Below, piece after piece: positions 60,477 through 64,000 of a stretch of 64,000 nucleotides of DNA. Every line of letters begins with the position of its first letter. The stretch's first letter is position 1. The notes below the pieces were generated by a model. It searched no databases. It saw only the letters and a program-made list of their open reading frames with translations, and had not been told where the DNA came from. Source of the DNA: Pseudoalteromonas piscicida (GTDB lineage: Bacteria > Pseudomonadota > Gammaproteobacteria > Enterobacterales > Alteromonadaceae); the NCBI RefSeq assembly GCF_000238315.3, contig NZ_CP011924.1:331501-395500 (forward strand), written 5' to 3'. Made by a program: the position numbers and the translations under genes.

Positions 60477-63400
60477 ATGCGCGGTTTAGCCTTATTTAGT
60501 ATCTTTGTATTCGCACTGATTGCCACACCAGTATATACCCAAGAGGGGGTAGTGCTAAAAGGCCCTAAAGGGGTTGATTATGGGGCTCAAGGTCGGTCAA
60601 TAGGGCCTATCAGACCCACGGATACATTGTGGCGTATAGCACAAAAAGTGCGACCAGATGACTCGGTCACCATTTATCAGGTGATGAAGGCGCTTTACGA
60701 TAAAAATCCTAATTCATTTCTAGATAAAAACCTCAACCATATGCAGGATGGGGCGTATTTACGTATTCCTACCATCAATGAAATTCGCAGTGTTAACCCT
60801 GAGTTGGCAAAGCAAAAGTCGGATCAAGATGACAAACTTTGGGAAATGAAGCGTAAGGGATTATTGAATCCAAATGCAATATACGAAGCCGAAAAAAAGG
60901 TTACACAAGCTCGTAAAGTCGATGTAGAAGAAGCAAAAGAAGACCTGACTAATCAACTGCGCTCTTTAAAAATGGAACAGGACATGCGCCTGATGGACTT
61001 ACAAAAAGAGTTCAAATCCTCGGTGCGTAATGTTGAAGAAATCCTATCCGAAAACAATAAATTAAAACAGCAGCTCGGCGCTATTTCTACTGAACTTCAA
61101 ACGGTTCGTACCCAACTTGGTAAAGACAGCGAAATCCAGCAACAGCTCAAGGCTGTTATTGACTTGCAAAATGAAATGATTGATCAGCAGGCAGCTCAGG
61201 CAAAAGCGCAAGAAAGTAGCGAGTTAAGCACATTCTTTAGCTCACCAGCTGGCATTGCGTTACTTGCCACATTACCGGCACTACTGGCAATTGCTGGATT
61301 CGTTATGTTTCTACGCCGAAGAAATCAATCTCAAGCGTCGACAGATGACGACGATTTTCTTCCGCAAACACCATCTGTGGCTGCAGGCGCTGCGGCGGCG
61401 GGAGCTGCAACCGCTGCGACTGCATTTGACCCTGAGCCAGACCCACTTGATATCGGAATGGGCGACGATGAAGACGCACTGGGCGCAAGCGTACAGTTAG
61501 ATGACGATATCTTACCTGAAGACGATGAAATTACCTTTGACTCACTTGATGACGACTTCGATGAAGGAAGTGATACGTTAGACCAAGATGAATTAGATAG
61601 CTTACTAAATGAAGATATTTCGTTTGATGATGATCATGATGAAGACTTTATGCAACAGAGCTTTGACGAGACTGGTGATGAAGTTTCGCTTGATGTTGAT
61701 GATGGCCAAGATATTTTAAGTGACAGCGATCTTGATGATTTGTTCAATGAGTCTCAAGATGAAGAAATTGATGTTAGTGATGATGCCCTTGCAGCCCTGA
61801 GCGAGGAACTCGCTGATGAGCAAGCTGGTGCTGTTGCAAACGATGATGATATCGATTCAATTCTTGACGGTGCGCTAGATGAAGAGCCCGAATTTAGCGG
61901 CAATTTTGATAGTGAGAGCTTAGTCGATGCCGATGATATCGATGCGCTACTTGATGCCTCTCAAGATGCTGACGATGATGCATTGCCTGATTTTGAGGAA
62001 CCAAGCACTGAGCTTGCGGGTGATGATATTGATGCCCTGTTAAATGAAGTGCAAGACGATACGTTAGCTGAAATTAACGAAGAGTCAGATATGCTCGACG
62101 GTGATGATATCGATGCTTTATTGGATGAAGCGCAGGAAGATACGTTGCCGGAATTAGAGGAAGAATCCGGTGATCTTGCTGGTGATGATATTGATGCTTT
62201 ATTAGATGAAGCGCAGGAAGATACGTTACCGGAATTAGAAGAAGAGCCTAGTGATCTTGCTGATGACGATATTGATGCTTTATTGGATGAAGCACAGGAC
62301 GATACGTTGCCGGAATTAGAAGACGAGTCCGATGATCTAGCTGGCGATGATATTGATGCTTTATTGGCTGAAGCACAGGACGATACGTTGCCGGAATTAG
62401 AAGAAGAGCCTAGTGATCTTGCTGATGACGATATTGATGCTTTATTGGCTGAAGCACAGGACGATACGTTGCCGGAATTAGAAGAAGAGCCTAGTGATCT
62501 TGCTGATGACGATATTGATGCTTTATTGGCTGAAGCACAGGACGATACGTTGCCGGAATTAGAAGAAGAGCCTAGTGATCTTGCTGATGACGATATTGAT
62601 GCTTTATTGGCTGAAGCACAGGACGATACGTTGCCGGAATTAGAAGAAGAGCCTAGTGATCTTGCTGATGACGATATTGATGCTTTATTGGCTGAAGCAC
62701 AGGACGATACGTTGCCGGAATTAGAAGAAGAGCCTAGTGATCTTGCTGATGACGATATTGATGCTTTATTGGCTGAAGCACAGGACGATACGTTGCCGGA
62801 ATTAGAAGAAGAGCCTAGTGATCTTGCTGATGACGATATTGATGCTTTATTGGCTGAAGCACAGGACGATACGTTGCCGGAATTAGAAGAAGAGCCTAGT
62901 GATCTTGCTGATGACGATATTGATGCTTTATTGGCTGAAGCACAGGACGATACGTTGCCGGAATTAGAAGAAGAGCCTAGTGATCTTGCTGATGACGATA
63001 TTGATGCTTTATTGGCTGAAGCACAGGACGATACGTTGCCGGAATTAGAAGAAGAGCCTAGTGATCTTGCTGATGACGATATTGATGCTTTATTGGCTGA
63101 AGCACAGGACGATACGTTGCCGGAATTAGAAGAAGAGCCTAGTGATCTTGCTGATGACGATATTGATGCTTTATTGGCTGAAGCACAGGACGATACGTTG
63201 CCGGAATTAGAAGAAGAGCCTAGTGATCTTGCTGATGACGATATTGATGCTTTATTGGCTGAAGCACAGGACGATACGTTGCCGGAATTAGAAGACGAGT
63301 CCGATGATCTAGCTGGCGATGATATTGATGCTTTATTGGATGAAGCGCAAGAAGATACGTTGCCGGAATTAGAAGAAGAGCCTAGTGATCTTGCTGATGA

Positions 63401-64000
63401 CGATATTGATACTTTATTGGATGAAGCACAGGACGATACGTTGCCGGAATTAGAAGACGAGTCCGATGATCTAGCTGGTGATGATATCGATGCTTTATTG
63501 GATGAAGCGCAAGAAGATACGTTGCCGGAACCGGAAGAAGAGTCCGATGATCTAGCTGGCGATGATATTGATGCTTTATTGGATGAAGCGCAAGAAGATA
63601 CGTTGCCGGAATTAGAAGACGAGTCCGATGATCTAGCTGGCGATGATATTGATGCTTTATTAAGTGAAGCGCAGGAAGATAAGTGGCCGGATCTTGAAGA
63701 GGAAGGTAGTGAGTCTACAGAGGACGAGCTCGATGCATTAGTAGACGAAGTACCAGAAGACGCATTAGCAGAACTTGAAGAAGAATCTGATGAACTTGCC
63801 GATGACGAACTCGATGCATTAGTTGACGAAACACCAGAAGATGTTTTGCCAGAGCTAGAAGAATCTGATGAATTGGCCGATGACGAGCTCGATGCATTAG
63901 TTAACGAAACACCAGAAGGTGTGTTGCCAGAGCTGGAAGAAGAATCTGATGAACTGGCCAATGACGAACTAGATGCATTAGTTGACGAAACACCCGAAGA
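60477..64000 (+). CDS. fimV: FimV/HubP-like polar organiser (partial, runs off right edge)
   Basis: The frame opens at the ATG at 60477 (AAAGG upstream) and is unbroken to the window edge, at least 1174 codons. The signal peptide is MRGLALFSIFVFALIATPVYT. A LysM-like FimV domain (DTLWRIAQKVRPDDSVTIYQVMKALYDKNPNSFLD … GAYLRIP) lies at about 45–100, followed by a coiled coil (about 150–245) and a TM (AGIALLATLPALLAIAGFVMFLRRR in part, about 258–280). Then comes a very acidic cytoplasmic region with many DDIDALL repeats. FimV/HubP proteins anchor pole factors for flagella, pili and chromosome origins. The final C-terminal domain is beyond the window. The asd–fimV order is conserved. Confidence 0.92.
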   Translation, partial: MRGLALFSIFVFALIATPVYTQEGVVLKGPKGVDYGAQGRSIGPIRPTDTLWRIAQKVRPDDSVTIYQVMKALYDKNPNSFLDKNLNHMQDGAYLRIPTINEIRSVNPELAKQKSDQDDKLWEMKRKGLLNPNAIYEAEKKVTQARKVDVEEAKEDLTNQLRSLKMEQDMRLMDLQKEFKSSVRNVEEILSENNKLKQQLGAISTELQTVRTQLGKDSEIQQQLKAVIDLQNEMIDQQAAQAKAQESSELSTFFSSPAGIALLATLPALLAIAGFVMFLRRRNQSQASTDDDDFLPQTPSVAAGAAAAGAATAATAFDPEPDPLDIGMGDDEDALGASVQLDDDILPEDDEITFDSLDDDFDEGSDTLDQDELDSLLNEDISFDDDHDEDFMQQSFDETGDEVSLDVDDGQDILSDSDLDDLFNESQDEEIDVSDDALAALSEELADEQAGAVANDDDIDSILDGALDEEPEFSGNFDSESLVDADDIDALLDASQDADDDALPDFEEPSTELAGDDIDALLNEVQDDTLAEINEESDMLDGDDIDALLDEAQEDTLPELEEESGDLAGDDIDALLDEAQEDTLPELEEEPSDLADDDIDALLDEAQDDTLPELEDESDDLAGDDIDALLAEAQDDTLPELEEEPSDLADDDIDALLAEAQDDTLPELEEEPSDLADDDIDALLAEAQDDTLPELEEEPSDLADDDIDALLAEAQDDTLPELEEEPSDLADDDIDALLAEAQDDTLPELEEEPSDLADDDIDALLAEAQDDTLPELEEEPSDLADDDIDALLAEAQDDTLPELEEEPSDLADDDIDALLAEAQDDTLPELEEEPSDLADDDIDALLAEAQDDTLPELEEEPSDLADDDIDALLAEAQDDTLPELEEEPSDLADDDIDALLAEAQDDTLPELEEEPSDLADDDIDALLAEAQDDTLPELEDESDDLAGDDIDALLDEAQEDTLPELEEEPSDLADDDIDTLLDEAQDDTLPELEDESDDLAGDDIDALLDEAQEDTLPEPEEESDDLAGDDIDALLDEAQEDTLPELEDESDDLAGDDIDALLSEAQEDKWPDLEEEGSESTEDELDALVDEVPEDALAELEEESDELADDELDALVDETPEDVLPELEESDELADDELDALVNETPEGVLPELEEESDELANDELDALVDETPE
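62349..63239 (+). repeat. eleven identical 81-bp tandem repeats in fimV
   Basis: The unit beginning gatattgatgctttattggc recurs every 81 bp at 62349, 62430, 62511 and so on to 63159, with no differences that I can see. A twelfth unit starts at 63240 and then diverges. Each encodes 27 residues (DIDALLAEAQDD + TLPELEEEPSDLADD). More diverged copies flank the block from about 62020 to the window end. Confidence 0.92.

Noticed and set aside
60220..60489. Plus-strand frame of 89 codons between asd and fimV
   Set aside because: It runs through the asd terminator and into the fimV start in another frame; no ribosome site.
62349..63239. CRISPR-like periodic array
   Set aside because: The 81-bp units are contiguous with no spacers and stay in one reading frame of fimV.
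61961..63961. Long antisense frame of 666 codons, rich in Ser and Ala
   Set aside because: It is the mirror of the acidic fimV repeats; the strand has no ribosome site or family match, and the sense frame has signal peptide, LysM and TM.

Overview
The window looks like chromosomal DNA of a marine gammaproteobacterium, most probably Pseudoalteromonas. Evidence: moderate-to-low GC, the asd–fimV gene order, a YgjK-type GH63 glucosidase, FadE, and above all a 14-gene cluster whose content and order match the alterochromide (alt) aryl-polyene lipodepsipeptide cluster known from Pseudoalteromonas. Gene names altA–altN rest on that recalled match. The domain calls and amino-acid codes were read from the sequence.

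Region 1 (1–12.9 kb, mixed housekeeping and accessory genes). A TonB-dependent receptor with an STN signalling domain runs off the left edge, next to a FecI sigma factor and a FecR anti-sigma factor (iron or heme cell-surface signalling). Then come an iron-dependent alcohol dehydrogenase, a periplasmic GH63 glucosidase, a solute-binding-protein gene broken by a single in-frame TGA, a PagL-like lipid A deacylase, an MFS transporter, and a secreted alpha/beta hydrolase with a membrane-anchored neighbour of unknown function.

Region 2 (12.9–46.8 kb, minus strand, transcribed right to left). This is the alt cluster. Ammonia lyase (AltA) supplies an aryl-acrylate starter. An ACP-ligase fusion (AltC) and a free ACP (AltB) carry it. 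A KS fused to a degenerate KS/CLF half (AltD), a ketoreductase (AltH), a dehydratase (AltG) and a catalytically dead SDR (AltI) extend it to an aryl polyene; there is no enoyl reductase. An ABC exporter (AltE/F) and a type II thioesterase (AltJ) sit in the same string. Three NRPSs (AltK, AltL, AltM) add five residues, read as Thr–Val–Asn–Asn–(hydrophobic, probably Leu). The terminal TE probably closes a lactone on Thr, and the flavin halogenase AltN would halogenate the aryl end. Genes overlap or nearly touch from altB to altM, so they probably form one operon. Hairpins lie only at the altA/altB and altM/altN boundaries and after altN. No phosphopantetheinyl transferase or dedicated regulator is visible in the window.

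Region 3 (46.8–64 kb). A 650-bp AT-rich non-coding region holds the likely altA promoter. It is followed by a lipoprotein, a small ABC ATPase with its membrane partner, a CadC/ToxR-like membrane regulator divergent from a DUF5916-type outer-membrane protein, fadE, a small membrane protein, pdxB, asd, and a FimV/HubP-like polar protein with at least eleven tandem 81-bp repeats that runs off the right edge. I saw no rRNA, tRNA, CRISPR array or insertion sequence.
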